Shown here: one piece after another, positions 1 to 6,743 of the stretch
Numbering within the stretch: position 1 is the stretch's first letter
Layout of the letters: each line of letters starts with the position of its first letter
From: DATDCV01 sp036524155
GTDB lineage: Bacteria > Verrucomicrobiota > Verrucomicrobiia > Limisphaerales > UBA8199
Direction: 5' to 3'
Assembly (NCBI GenBank): GCA_036524155.1
Contig: DATDCV010000036.1
Coordinates: 1-29,461, forward strand
DNA: 29,461 bases
Notes under the pieces: model-generated
What the model saw: only the letters and a program-made list of their open reading frames with translations
Told to the model about the DNA's origin: nothing
Databases searched by the model: none
Program-made: the position numbers and the translations under genes

Positions 1-1
1 G

Positions 2-1126
2 GCACATCTGGACGGTTTGCGCATCGCCGGCCAGTTTGGCTGGCAGCTTTGCCAGAAAGCCCTGCAAGAGCCCGGGCCCGGAGAGGTCTTCGCGGCGGCT
101 GTGCTGGCCTTCGGTGGCGTCGATTCGGAACGAATCAAAACCGTCCTCAAGGCGGCGACTCCGGAGCCCAGACTGCAGCGCGCGCTCGTGTCCGCTTTGG
201 GCTGGCTGCCGTTCGACGAAATCCAAACACACATCCGGGAGCTTGCCACGTCCGCTGAGCCAACGTACCGCCGCGTTGCCATCGCCGCCTGCGCGGTGCA
301 CCGCCGCGACCCGGGTCAGTTGCTGCCCCAGGCACTTTCCGACACCGACCTCCAGCTAAGGGCTCGGGCGCTTAAGGCCTGCGGTGAACTCGGCAAAACC
401 GAACTCTTGCCGCAGACCCTCCTCTCGCTTTCGGCTGACGACGTAGCCTGCCGCTTTTTTGCCGCCTGGTCCGCCGCCCGCCTGGGGAATCGCTCGCCCG
501 AGGTGATCAGCGTGCTGCGCGAGCTTGCGCTGAAACCGGGTCGCTACGCCGAGCGCGCTCTGGACATGGCTCTTCGCGTGATGAGCCTGAACGACGCTGA
601 GGCCTGGCAGCGCCAGCTCAGAGCGGATCCGGCCAAACAACGATTGGCTGCCTTGGCAATCGGAACCATAGGCGACCCGGCGCTGGCGGGGGATTTGATC
701 GCGTTGATGAAAGTGCCCGCAGTCGCGCGTCCGGCGGGCGCTGCTTTTGCACTGCTCACCGGTGTCGATCTCGCTTACGAAGACCTGGATGGGGAGCCCC
801 CGGAGGGCTTCGAAGCGGGGCCGAGCGAAAACCCGGCGGACGAAAATGTGGCAATGGACCCGGACGAGAACCTGCGCTGGCCCTTGCCGGATGAGGTCGC
901 CAACTGGTGGAAGAAGAGCGGTCGCAGATTCACTTCCGGAAGGCGGTATTTGCTGGGGAAGGAAATCACCGAACAGTCGCTGCGGGAGGCCCTTGTCAAA
1001 GCTTACCAGCCTCAGCGCGCGACGGCCGCCCTGGAGCTGGCGCTCCGCCAGCCCGCTCAGCCCTTGTTCGAGGTACGCGCGCGCGCACAGATGCAGGAGG
1101 CACAGGTGCTGCAATGGAACTTGTGA
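2..1126 (+). CDS. TIGR02270 family HEAT-repeat protein, T6SS-associated (5' end cut by window)
   Basis: The frame is open to the left edge and reads AHLDGLRIAGQFGW, which matches the conserved N-terminal part of the TIGR02270 family as I remember it, so the real start lies upstream and the TTG at 17 is not the start. About 374 residues are visible. The middle is a run of alpha-helical HEAT-like repeats rich in Ala, Leu and Arg. The last 90 residues carry the family-like tail with a WPLPDEVANWWKKSGRRF stretch, then GRRYLLG, then an Ala/Leu-rich helix. The family is known as a hypothetical protein encoded beside T6SS genes; no reaction is known and a scaffold or adaptor role is inference. The stop overlaps the next gene by 13 bases, so the two are probably translationally coupled. 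Confidence 0.8.
   Translation, partial: AHLDGLRIAGQFGWQLCQKALQEPGPGEVFAAAVLAFGGVDSERIKTVLKAATPEPRLQRALVSALGWLPFDEIQTHIRELATSAEPTYRRVAIAACAVHRRDPGQLLPQALSDTDLQLRARALKACGELGKTELLPQTLLSLSADDVACRFFAAWSAARLGNRSPEVISVLRELALKPGRYAERALDMALRVMSLNDAEAWQRQLRADPAKQRLAALAIGTIGDPALAGDLIALMKVPAVARPAGAAFALLTGVDLAYEDLDGEPPEGFEAGPSENPADENVAMDPDENLRWPLPDEVANWWKKSGRRFTSGRRYLLGKEITEQSLREALVKAYQPQRATAALELALRQPAQPLFEVRARAQMQEAQVLQWNL
1095..1100 (+). promoter_or_regulatory. Ribosome binding site for the DUF2169 gene
   Basis: A perfect AGGAGG lies 13 bases before the ATG at 1114, inside the end of the previous gene. It supports the start at 1114 rather than the much longer open frame from 907, whose first 69 codons have no family similarity and are a frame shadow of the upstream gene. 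Confidence 0.5.
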
Positions 1127-2229
1127 ACCAAACTCCCGCGAAGGCCGGCTGGACACTCGGCTTTCAAAAGGACGGCCGGGAACTGCTGATCGTAGCGATC
1201 AAAGCCACCTTCGACCTGCCTCCCGACGCCGGCGATCCGGTGCTGTCGAAAGATCAAGCTCCTCTGGTTGAGAGCGACGAGTTCACGGGGGAACCGGGCT
1301 TCTCAGCGACCCGATACGAGTCTGACTACGCTCATCGTAAACCGTTTTGTGATGTTCTTGTTAACGGCTCGGCTTACGCGCCTCATAGCGAGCCGGCTAA
1401 GCGGGTGACGGTTGGGTTGTACCTGGGCCCAATCCAGAAACGCTTTCAGGTAGTCGGCGAGCGAGCGTGGGACAAAGTCTTTCTCCTGTTAAGGCCGACA
1501 CCACCCAGGCCATTCGTAAAGATGCCAATCTCTTACGACAGGGCTTACGGCGGCACAGACAAATCTGAAAAGAAACCGGATAAGGCAAAAACCTACCTGG
1601 ACAACCCTGTGGGGGTCGGGTTCTATCCGCTGACGACAAACAAGGCGCTGGTGGGCAAGCCGCTCCCAAATACTTGCGAGATCGGGTCGCTCCCAACCCG
1701 ACGGAAAGGAAAGTACCGCCCCATGTCGTTCAGCCCGCTTGGCCGTAATTTCAAGTGTCGCCGGCCCTTTACGGGTACCTACGACGACAAATGGTTGAAT
1801 GAGCGCGCCCCCTTTTTCCCCGATGATTTTGACTACCGTTATTTTCAGTGCGCGCCGGCGGACCAGCAGATGCCCCATCCAAAAGGTGGCGAGCAAGTGG
1901 GGCTTGAAAACCTAACCCCGGATGGCGTTCGGCGATTCCGGCTGCCAACCATGCCGATGCCCGTTTTGTTTGTCCCTTACCGTGGCGAGGTGAAACAGCA
2001 GGACGCGGTCATTGACACGGTGCTAATCGAGCCTGACAAGAACCGGTTCATGCTCACGTGGCGCGCAAACCTGGCACTCAGACGAAATTGCTTCGAGATT
2101 CATCAGGTCGTCATCGGCAAGACCGAGAAGGCGCACCGCCGCGAGTCGATTCGGTCGACCAAGACTCACTATAAGAGCCTGGAGGAACTGATTCAGGCAA
2201 ACAAGGCCCGCCGAGGCGGAGTGGGGTGA
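1114..2229 (+). CDS. DUF2169 family T6SS adaptor-like protein
   Basis: This 371-residue protein has the DUF2169 hallmarks in order: VIAIKATFDLP near the N-terminus, then TRYESDYAHRKPFCDVLVNG, GERAWD, a MPISYDRAYGG motif and NPVGVGF. There is no signal peptide or membrane segment, so it is cytoplasmic. DUF2169 proteins are encoded next to T6SS PAAR or VgrG cargo genes and are regarded as adaptors or chaperones that help load effectors; the partner here would be the PAAR-like protein two genes downstream. The gene overlaps its upstream neighbour and is followed after one base by the ketosynthase-like gene, so the block reads as one operon. Family assignment is firm; the chaperone role for this copy is inferred from context. 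Confidence 0.85.
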   Translation: MELVNQTPAKAGWTLGFQKDGRELLIVAIKATFDLPPDAGDPVLSKDQAPLVESDEFTGEPGFSATRYESDYAHRKPFCDVLVNGSAYAPHSEPAKRVTVGLYLGPIQKRFQVVGERAWDKVFLLLRPTPPRPFVKMPISYDRAYGGTDKSEKKPDKAKTYLDNPVGVGFYPLTTNKALVGKPLPNTCEIGSLPTRRKGKYRPMSFSPLGRNFKCRRPFTGTYDDKWLNERAPFFPDDFDYRYFQCAPADQQMPHPKGGEQVGLENLTPDGVRRFRLPTMPMPVLFVPYRGEVKQQDAVIDTVLIEPDKNRFMLTWRANLALRRNCFEIHQVVIGKTEKAHRRESIRSTKTHYKSLEELIQANKARRGGVG

Positions 2230-2230
2230 C

Positions 2231-3274
2231 ATGACTCGTTTAGCAGTCAAAGCATCGGGCATGGTTACCGCCGTGGGCTTCAACTCGGCCTCAAGCTGTG
2301 CGGCGATGCGAGCCGGCATCCGGAATGTGAGACGGGCGAATCTCTGGGATCCTGAATCAGGGAAGTACCTCGCAGCCGGAAGAGTACCTCTGCCGCAATG
2401 GTGGGTAGGCCTCGGGAAGCTCGCCGACCTTGCTGCTCCAGCGATCCTTGAGTGTTTTCAGGCGGCTAGGCCAATCCCTCCGGAGCGGATCCCGCTGCTG
2501 CTCGGTGTGGCCCCCGCCGACCGGCCGTTTCGCCTCCCGCAATTGGACGCCCAAATCCTGCCCGAGATTGAACACCGCCTGGGCTTCCGCCTTCACGTGG
2601 CATCTCAGGTCATTCCTCGCGACCGCGTGGCGGTAGTTGTGGGCCTTCATCAAGCCGCGGAACTCATTGACGGCAGGCAAGCGCCATGTGTGATAGTGGC
2701 CGCGGTCGACAGCCTCCTGCAACATGACCTTAAGAACTATTACTTGGCTGCCCGTCGTCTCCTCACCCCCATCAATTCTAACGGCTTCTCCCTAGGCGAA
2801 GCAGGCAGTGCTATGTTGGTAGCGGCGACCAGCGACACACCCGGAGGTAGCCTGGAGATCCTCGGAATGGCACTAACTCAGGAGAAAGCGACTATTGAAT
2901 CCGAAGACCCGCTTAAAGCAGAAGCATTGACCGAAGCAATCAGTGAGGCGCTCCGCAAATCATCCCTAACCATTCAACAAGTGCATTATCGCATCGCTGA
3001 CTTGAATGGTGAGCACTATAAGTTCAAGGAAATGGCGCTTGCGTTAGGGCGGTTTCCCAGAAAGCCCACAGGTAAAACATTCACCGTGTGGCACCCAATC
3101 GAGTACTTCGGCGATGTTGGTGCGGCTATCGGCCCTATCTTGCTTGGCTGGGCTCGCCATGCGGGTCTGAAGGGCTATGGCAACGGGACGACCACCTTAT
3201 GCACCTTGTCAAACGACAATGGCGCACGGGCTGCACTGGTTGTGGCATACCGCCAAGGAGAAACCGCCCGATGA
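2231..3274 (+). CDS. Ketosynthase-fold protein without catalytic cysteine, T6SS-linked
   Basis: This 347-residue protein shows scattered beta-ketoacyl synthase features: an N-terminal GMVTAVGFNSASSCAAMRAGI, a NGFSLGEAGSAMLVA segment resembling the GEGA loop, and HPIEYFGDVGAAIGPILLG near the C-terminus. The region where a true ketosynthase has its TAC nucleophile reads RVAVVVGLHQAAE, and the HGTGT histidine is replaced by DLNGEHYKF, so condensing activity is unlikely. It is also shorter than the usual roughly 410 residues. A GGAG motif at 2218-2221 precedes the ATG, and its stop overlaps the next ATG in an ATGA. Such proteins recur between DUF2169 and DUF4150 genes in T6SS clusters; a structural or cargo-assembly role is inference. 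It was not possible to place the fold boundaries precisely. Confidence 0.75.
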   Translation: MTRLAVKASGMVTAVGFNSASSCAAMRAGIRNVRRANLWDPESGKYLAAGRVPLPQWWVGLGKLADLAAPAILECFQAARPIPPERIPLLLGVAPADRPFRLPQLDAQILPEIEHRLGFRLHVASQVIPRDRVAVVVGLHQAAELIDGRQAPCVIVAAVDSLLQHDLKNYYLAARRLLTPINSNGFSLGEAGSAMLVAATSDTPGGSLEILGMALTQEKATIESEDPLKAEALTEAISEALRKSSLTIQQVHYRIADLNGEHYKFKEMALALGRFPRKPTGKTFTVWHPIEYFGDVGAAIGPILLGWARHAGLKGYGNGTTTLCTLSNDNGARAALVVAYRQGETAR

Positions 3275-4263
3275 GCAAGAACGTTTTTGCCAATGGCAAA
3301 GAGATTTCCGCGAAGAAGGATGACAACAAATCCATCTGCGCTATGCCGGATGTTTGCCTGTCACCACCATCCCCGCCCGCTGGACCGGTTCCGGTTCCCT
3401 ATCCCAACACGGCTCAGGGATCCGACACCTCCGACGGCTCCAAGACCGTGAAGATCGGCGGGGACGAAGCCGGGTTAAAGGACTCGTCCAATTACAAAAA
3501 GAGTTCTGGTGACGAGGCCGCAACAAAGAGCTTGGGCATGGGCGTCGTCACGCACACTATCCAGGACAAGATGAAGCACGCGGCGTGGTCCATGGATGTC
3601 AAGTTCGAGGGCGAGAATGTCATCCGGCACATGGACATGACCACACACAACCACATGAATACGCAGAACGCCGGCTCCATGACCGTCAATCAGGCGAAGG
3701 AAAAGACCACGACAGTTGGAGACTTGAGCTGTAAGGAGTTGGAGGAGGCGAGCGAAGATATGCTTCTCAACGAACTCAAGTTCAACAGATTACCGGAGGG
3801 GTTCGCTACAACGGTCTCCATTTACAAGCCCGCAACGGGCCCACCTAAGTTCATGCAGGCGGTGTCGTGTGATGCGGCAAGACCGAAGAAAGGCAAGGAC
3901 GGCTATCAAAACGTCGTCAAAGAGAAAAAAATGCCGCCTTGCGCGGGCGAAAGGCCAACAGGTTCGGGACGAAGACACGACTCAGAGAATAAGACGCTCG
4001 ACCCACTCATGAGAGCTAAAACGGGTGGCTCAATAAAAATGAACACCTTTCATATGTCATCGTCGAAAATGCCGGACGCCATGCCATGCTATAGTTGTAG
4101 GCAGGCGATCTGCGAGGCCGAAAAATGTGGAATCAGCGTTACGCTCTGTACTTCAGACGATCCTCCTAAGGAGGTTGAGGCAAAAGATCTGTGCAAGGAC
4201 GGAAAGCCCAAAGGGGGAACGGACGATTATGATCCCCTTTGGGCAAGTAAGGGCTTAGGCTAG
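3271..4263 (+). CDS. PAAR-like (DUF4150) protein with deaminase-like C-terminal domain
   Basis: The start is the ATG overlapping the previous stop, which gives 330 residues. Residues 1-130 match the DUF4150 PAAR-like domain: MSKNVFANGKEISAKKD, a Pro-rich SPPSPPAGPVPVPYPNTAQ loop, TKSLGMGVVTHT, and VKFEGENVIRHMDMTTHNH. PAAR proteins tip the T6SS spike and carry toxins. Residues 230-300 contain HDSE (236-239) and, 33 residues later, PCYSC (272-276) followed by an Ile-containing CGISVTLC segment. This resembles the zinc site of nucleic-acid deaminase-fold toxins (H/C-x-E plus PCxxC). One residue is extra between His and Glu, so an active site is not assured. Several more cysteines suggest metal binding. 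The domain could be a toxin or just a conserved DUF4150 tail. Confidence 0.8.
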   Translation: MSKNVFANGKEISAKKDDNKSICAMPDVCLSPPSPPAGPVPVPYPNTAQGSDTSDGSKTVKIGGDEAGLKDSSNYKKSSGDEAATKSLGMGVVTHTIQDKMKHAAWSMDVKFEGENVIRHMDMTTHNHMNTQNAGSMTVNQAKEKTTTVGDLSCKELEEASEDMLLNELKFNRLPEGFATTVSIYKPATGPPKFMQAVSCDAARPKKGKDGYQNVVKEKKMPPCAGERPTGSGRRHDSENKTLDPLMRAKTGGSIKMNTFHMSSSKMPDAMPCYSCRQAICEAEKCGISVTLCTSDDPPKEVEAKDLCKDGKPKGGTDDYDPLWASKGLG

Positions 4264-4345
4264 GGATAGCTTCTGGTAACGGATCTAGCTGTGGCTGTAA
4301 GAATGATCTTAATCCGAATGAGCAAAGAGCATAACTACCGGACAT

Positions 4346-5116
4346 ATGAACCTCGCCATCCCCGAATACCTTAGGAAATCGAATGTCCAGCAAAGTTCCG
4401 TTCACTACCAGTGGGACGACTGGGACGATTTGCCTGCACTCGAGGCTCCAGACAAGGAGGTTATCGCACGCCTTGCCATGGTATCGCAACGCGCGGCGCT
4501 TGCTTTTGCCTGCGGCAGCGCCGAATGGATCGTTTGGCGTTTTGCGAGGCTCTGTGACGTCTCCGCTCCTTGGGATTTTGTAGCTGGAGCTTGGGCGATG
4601 ATTATTGACGTGAGATACTGTGGATATGGCACAGGAACCGGATGGCAGGAATATTCGCTGGGAGATTGGGAGGGCCCAGTAAAGGGGCCCATAAAAGACG
4701 GGCTCGAACTACTGGAAACCGCGTTTCAACAGTTGGCCTGGGAAGGCCATACCGACCCGACTCGGTACGCAGGGCTGATCGCCGTTCTGACCTCCTATGT
4801 GATGACAGATGATCTCCATTACAAAAAATGGAGTGGGCAGGTGCTGCAACGCTTCGAATCACTGTATCCGCGAAACCCAGAGGACCTGCTGGGTGACGTC
4901 GTCCCTAGACAAGCCGTTGACACGGAGCTTGATTTTCATGTTGATCAGTCCGAGGCTTTAATCAATCAATTCTTGGCGAGTTTGGACTACCGTACCAACG
5001 CCTTCCTCAGTTCTCCAGAGGGGATGCTGGAACACTTTGACGGCGAGGACGATTTTAGGGGAAGCCCTTACGTTTTCGACGCCCAAAAGGACCGTCAGTC
5101 GCGGCGTGAAAGGTAA
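4346..5116 (+). CDS. Hypothetical protein after PAAR-like gene, possible immunity or partner protein
   Basis: This 256-residue soluble protein has no family that I recognise. It is acidic and rich in aromatic residues, with WDDWDDLPAL near the N-terminus, a Cys/Trp-containing helix region around residues 45-85 and a charged tail. There is no signal peptide and no membrane helix. It lies 82 bases after the PAAR-like gene on the same strand, where immunity proteins or effector chaperones are usually found. That is positional inference only. No strong ribosome binding site precedes the ATG at 4346; the closest purine run is AGCAAAGAGCA about 15 bases upstream. Smooth codon use and uninterrupted length support it being a real gene. 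Confidence 0.6.
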   Translation: MNLAIPEYLRKSNVQQSSVHYQWDDWDDLPALEAPDKEVIARLAMVSQRAALAFACGSAEWIVWRFARLCDVSAPWDFVAGAWAMIIDVRYCGYGTGTGWQEYSLGDWEGPVKGPIKDGLELLETAFQQLAWEGHTDPTRYAGLIAVLTSYVMTDDLHYKKWSGQVLQRFESLYPRNPEDLLGDVVPRQAVDTELDFHVDQSEALINQFLASLDYRTNAFLSSPEGMLEHFDGEDDFRGSPYVFDAQKDRQSRRER

Positions 5117-5451
5117 AGTGTAGAGTTTGGTGAGCACCTCGCGCCGATGCACGTCTTATCGGTTCAGGAGGGCAGCTTAGCCCCTGTCGCGTTGGGAATG
5201 ATGTCGTTGCCAGTCCGTTATTTTGCGGTGATACAGTGGGTCAGCTTCGCGACTTGGTGCGCTCTGACTCGTAACACTCGAAACGTGAAGAGCAAGGCCG
5301 TCGATTTGTCAGCGGGCTGGTGTGTGCGATGCGCTTGGTCGTCGGAAACCTGCCCCTCGCTTTCATGCGGAAGCTGCTGCTCGCGAGGTCACGCGAATGA
5401 CTGCCTGAGCTGCCGCCTGGGCCCTGCCAAATAAGAGAGACTTTGGAACAC
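5117..5451 (+). other. Spacer without a recognisable gene
   Basis: A 95-codon open frame at 5147-5434 is Cys- and Trp-rich with no conserved pattern, and its antisense frames look equally random. No tRNA, terminator with a T-tract or clear promoter was seen. The stretch may be decayed coding sequence. Confidence 0.4.
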
Positions 5452-5634
5452 ATGCGAATCACGAGCCTGATTGGCCTTTTCTTTCTGGTGTTGGCGGCCG
5501 TCTTTGGGCTGGCCGCACGGGCCGATTACCGCCGGTCCCATTCGCGCTGGAGTCCCGCCGGAATTACGCATCGGCGAATCGCGGTTATTTTTGGGATTGT
5601 CGGTCTTAGCTTGCTGGTGTGGGGGATCGCCTAA
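5452..5634 (+). CDS. Small two-helix membrane protein
   Basis: This 60-residue peptide starts at the ATG at 5452 (a TTG three codons earlier is less likely). It has two hydrophobic helices, about residues 4-22 (LIGLFFLVLAAVFGLAA) and 44-59 (AVIFGIVGLSLLVWGIA), joined by a basic loop with RADYRRSHSRW. This hairpin topology is typical of short inner-membrane proteins of unknown function. An AGAGAGA run at 5434-5440 may be its ribosome binding site. It lies between the PAAR-like block and the DUF922 gene, and could be unrelated to secretion or could be a membrane immunity protein; the sequence does not decide this. Confidence 0.5.
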   Translation: MRITSLIGLFFLVLAAVFGLAARADYRRSHSRWSPAGITHRRIAVIFGIVGLSLLVWGIA

Positions 5635-5948
5635 CGCTCAACGGCAGAAGCAACCCCCGGCGACCAGGACCGTCTTCTCAATGCCCGTTCCCTTCCCCGG
5701 TCATCCCGCCTTGACCTGAAACTTCTCCCGCCCTGGGAGACTGGGGCAGCAGGTCGCCAGAGGCCAGCGAACGGTTGGGCGCCCCGGTTGACGCCGGGGT
5801 CAGGGCGGTTTACATGTTAAGCATCACTTAGGATGGTAATAAGTAGCGCTTCGCCGCCGAATTTTCCATCCAGACCAAGGTGCGGATGTCGCTCATGCCG
5901 CCGGACAATTGGCGGACGGTAGCGAGGCGCAACCGAGGAGAAAAGAAT
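5635..5948 (+). other. Spacer with two short GC-rich hairpins
   Basis: Inverted repeats at 5724-5729/5735-5740 (TCTCCC with a 5-base loop) and 5782-5787/5794-5799 (CCCCGG with a 6-base loop) are visible. Neither is followed by a T-tract, so a classical terminator is not supported. No open frame here looks like a protein. The promoter of the DUF922 gene may lie here but no convincing -35/-10 pair was found. Confidence 0.35.
5935..5940 (+). promoter_or_regulatory. Ribosome binding site for the DUF922 gene
   Basis: GAGGAG ends 8 bases before the ATG at 5949. This decides the start: the in-frame ATG at 5880 would add 23 basic residues unlike the rest of the protein and has no such motif. Confidence 0.6.
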
Positions 5949-6599
5949 ATGGCTGACAGAGTTTCGGGGGTGCTGGGGATGGATCCGCCCGCGCCGACAG
6001 GGTTGAAGGACATCCCGAGCGGGCCGCTCGGCGCCGGTTTCGTTGACCCATGGCCCAGCGGAACTGATGCGCCGGTACCGATGATCGCGCGCATCATCGC
6101 GCAGGTCGACGACGACTGGCACCCGCCCGCGCCGGATACATCGCCCTCGGTCGAGATCACGGGGACGACGCTCGAGGATGTGGGCGACGTTCTGCAAACC
6201 CTCGATGAATGGGGTCAAGGCGGAGGCGCCCTGCGTTCGGACGCCATTCCTTCCGGCACCAGCACCAATCTAACGGTGAAACTCCATGGCAACCTGTTAA
6301 AGCGCCTGCCCAAGTGGATCGGATACGCGAGCGCCTCAGCCGCCGCCAAGAAGGAATGGGATCGCATGCTCGGCAAGCTGGAGGCTCACGAGCAGCGCCA
6401 CATGGAAATCGCCATCGAGCACGGCGATGCGCTGGCCCAGGACCTCATCGGCAAGGACATCGACCAGATCGCCAAAATGGTCACCGCGAGAAACGCCCAG
6501 ATGGCCAAAGACCAAAAGAAACTCGACGCCGCCACGGATCACGGGAAGAAGCAGGGGGTTCCGTACGGCGACGTCTTCCTGGATACTTCGATCAAGTAA
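5949..6599 (+). CDS. DUF922-like zinc-dependent protease
   Basis: This 216-residue protein carries HEQRH at residues 147-151, an HExxH zinc-protease motif, preceded by WDRMLGKLEA. It ends with LDAATDHGKKQG (His198), matching the conserved DxxTxHGxxQG that follows the HExxH in DUF922 proteins and probably supplies the third ligand. DUF922 proteins are predicted secreted zinc peptidases of unknown substrate. This copy has no signal peptide; its N-terminus is Pro/Gly-rich and disordered-looking (about residues 1-70). A T6SS-exported enzyme would need no signal peptide, so an effector role is plausible but inferred from its position between secretion genes. It converges on the peptidoglycan-binding gene across the palindromic element. 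Confidence 0.75.
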   Translation: MADRVSGVLGMDPPAPTGLKDIPSGPLGAGFVDPWPSGTDAPVPMIARIIAQVDDDWHPPAPDTSPSVEITGTTLEDVGDVLQTLDEWGQGGGALRSDAIPSGTSTNLTVKLHGNLLKRLPKWIGYASASAAAKKEWDRMLGKLEAHEQRHMEIAIEHGDALAQDLIGKDIDQIAKMVTARNAQMAKDQKKLDAATDHGKKQGVPYGDVFLDTSIK

Positions 6600-6610
6600 A
6601 GCGGTTTAGA

Positions 6611-6739
6611 CTCGGCATCGTATCCGCTCAGTCTCGGGTCGGAGCGCCGATTTTTATCGGCTTAACCGCGCCGACGGCCGCGTGTAAGCCGAGTGCAACT
6701 CGGCGCTCCGACCCGAGACTGAGCGGATACTCGGCATCG
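6611..6739. repeat. Palindromic element with 31-bp arms inside 10-bp direct repeats
   Basis: Arms at 6620-6650 and 6700-6730 are perfect reverse complements over 31 bases. A nested 8-bp inverted repeat (TCGGCTTA at 6657-6664, TAAGCCGA at 6685-6692) continues the hairpin. The decamer CTCGGCATCG occurs at 6611-6620 and again at 6730-6739, so the 109 bases between (6621-6729) look like a non-coding insertion bounded by a target duplication. It sits exactly between the stops of two convergent genes (6599 and 6744), where it could also act as a two-way terminator. There is no transposase, so if mobile it would be a MITE-like or REP/BIME-like element moved in trans. Confidence 0.85.
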
Positions 6740-6743
6740 GCGT

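Noticed and set aside
356..1156. 266-codon minus-strand frame
   Set aside because: It is antisense to the TIGR02270-type gene and has no recognisable motif.
5147..5434. 95-codon plus-strand frame between the unknown gene and the membrane peptide
   Set aside because: The composition is erratic (many Cys and Trp), there is no ribosome binding site at its ATG and no conserved pattern, so it is described only as spacer.
5724..5799. Two short hairpins as possible intrinsic terminators
   Set aside because: Neither is followed by a T-tract and the stems are only 6 bp, so termination is not supported.
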